Assembly: GCF_004402485.1 (NCBI RefSeq)
Contig: NZ_SOFG01000004.1
Location: 372,001-436,000 of the forward strand
From: Cryobacterium algoricola
GTDB taxonomy: Bacteria > Actinomycetota > Actinomycetes > Actinomycetales > Microbacteriaceae
Direction of reading: 5' to 3'
DNA length: 64,000 bases
The notes under the pieces are model-generated. The model did not search any database and was not told the DNA's origin. It worked only from the letters and a program-made list of their open reading frames with translations. This document shows positions 63,368-64,000 of this stretch, piece by piece (the first letter of the stretch is position 1; every line of letters begins with the position of its first letter). The translations under genes were made by a program, and so were the position numbers.

Positions 63368-64000
63368 TCAGTGCGCGTTGTCGTTGCCCATGACGTGGAC
63401 GGCCTGCCCCCAGCAGCCGGCGTCCTCCCAGTGGTAGTCGGCGCCACCGCCGCTGTTCCCGTCGAGGGCCAGGTGGGCCGCCGCGCGTTCCGAAGCCGGG
63501 AGGGTGTTTTCCCACATCTGGGCCAGCACTCCCCGTTCCCGCTCCCAGTACGGCAGGAACGTGTAGGTGTAGCCCTTCTGCTTCATGCAGGCGGCCGTGA
63601 TCGTCATCGTCTCGATCCATTCCCTGCCGTTGGCCTGTTCGTCTGGCGGCAGCGCGGTGAATGCGGCCGCTCTCAACCAGCCGTCCACGATCGCAGCGTC
63701 TTCTCCGGTGGATGCCGGTGCGGACGTCGGCGACACGTCGGGCGTCTCCGCCGCACCGGGGGCTTCCGCCGCACCGGCCGTTTCCGCAGCACCGGGCAGG
63801 ACCGCCGGCGCTGGCAGGGCCGCCGTGCCGGCACTCGTGCCGGCGGCGGGAGCCGCCAGGGTGCCGCCCGTGGGAGTCATGGTCGGCGGTCCGGCCGCAT
63901 CCGCCTGATGCGTCGGGACGGGATTGAGCGTCGCTGCCGCCCCCATGCCGAACAGTGCCAGGGACACGGCCAGCAGGGTGGAGCCGAGGAGGGCGACACC
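63368..64000 (-). CDS. Hypothetical secreted protein (5' end outside the window)
   Basis: An unrecognised protein whose start lies beyond the right edge: the frame is open to 64000 and reads GVALLGSTLLAVSLALFGMG into a hydrophobic signal or TM segment. A long Ala/Pro/Thr/Gly-rich disordered stretch follows, then a compact C-terminal domain (IVDGWLRAAAFTALPPDEQANGREW, TAACMKQKGYTYTFLPYW, GGADYHWEDAGCWGQAVHVMG) with two Cys that could form a disulfide. The start within the window at GTG 63967 would cut the signal segment. Confidence 0.7.
   Translation of the reverse strand, partial: GVALLGSTLLAVSLALFGMGAAATLNPVPTHQADAAGPPTMTPTGGTLAAPAAGTSAGTAALPAPAVLPGAAETAGAAEAPGAAETPDVSPTSAPASTGEDAAIVDGWLRAAAFTALPPDEQANGREWIETMTITAACMKQKGYTYTFLPYWERERGVLAQMWENTLPASERAAAHLALDGNSGGGADYHWEDAGCWGQAVHVMGNDNAH

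Overview
The window is high-GC actinobacterial DNA, most likely from a member of the Microbacteriaceae (Micrococcales). This rests on the uniformly G+C-rich coding, the many 1-20 nt gene overlaps, and the conserved gene neighbourhoods rne-rplU-rpmA-obgE-proB-proA-nadD-rsfS, ileS-folC-DUF4233-ndk and tig-clpP1-clpP2-clpX. A translational-type T-box precedes ileS, and many genes appear to have leaderless promoters (a TANNNT-like -10 ending 6 nt before the start codon). No rRNA, CRISPR array, transposase or prophage gene was seen.

Layout. 0-4.3 kb: a YceI protein, a DUF2236 oxygenase-like protein, a DUF2252 protein, a two-TM protein and a small HTH protein. 4.3-10.7 kb: the glgX-treY-treZ cluster, transcribed leftward with each gene overlapping the next, which turns glycogen or maltodextrin into trehalose; the HTH gene is coupled to its end. 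10.7-14.1 kb: a luciferase-like monooxygenase, a YchJ-family protein and a phosphoribosyltransferase/hydrolase fusion. 14.1-17.05 kb: feoA-feoB-nfu ferrous-iron uptake operon behind a DtxR/IdeR-type iron box. 17.05-19.8 kb: an AT-richer island with a three-gene, translationally coupled operon of unrecognised proteins. 19.8-21.2 kb: a MarR regulator and an AHL-lactonase-like metallo-hydrolase.

21.2-38.5 kb is the housekeeping block: tRNA-Ala, rsfS, nadD, proA, proB, obgE, rpmA, rplU, rne, a VKOR-family protein, ndk, folC and the T-box-controlled ileS. 38.6-44 kb is a complete oligopeptide/nickel-type ABC importer (lipoprotein, two permeases, one fused double ATPase). 44.2-56.5 kb holds valS, a GNAT acetyltransferase, an MFS transporter, a RibD-like reductase, a thiolase-like protein with an acyl-CoA ligase, a methyltransferase, an M3 peptidase and a BenE transporter. 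56.5-61.4 kb is the protein quality-control set clpX, clpP2, clpP1, tig plus tRNA-Pro and tRNA-Gly. The end holds a methyltransferase, a two-repeat lipoprotein and a truncated secreted protein.

The most unusual part is the island at 17.5-19.6 kb. Two paralogous proteins (orfA, orfB) share an N-terminal helical segment and a C-terminal winged-helix-like module. They are followed by a third protein (orfC) with an RNKRDVAH stretch that fits the HEPN Rx4-6H motif and a C-terminal winged helix. All start/stop codons overlap, the first gene seems to lack a standard start codon, and base composition differs from the neighbours. It may be an undescribed toxin-antitoxin or defence operon; that is inference. 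Other points: a palindromic repeat with CCGAATTCAGGAG arms present twice, and a long hairpin between VKOR and ndk.
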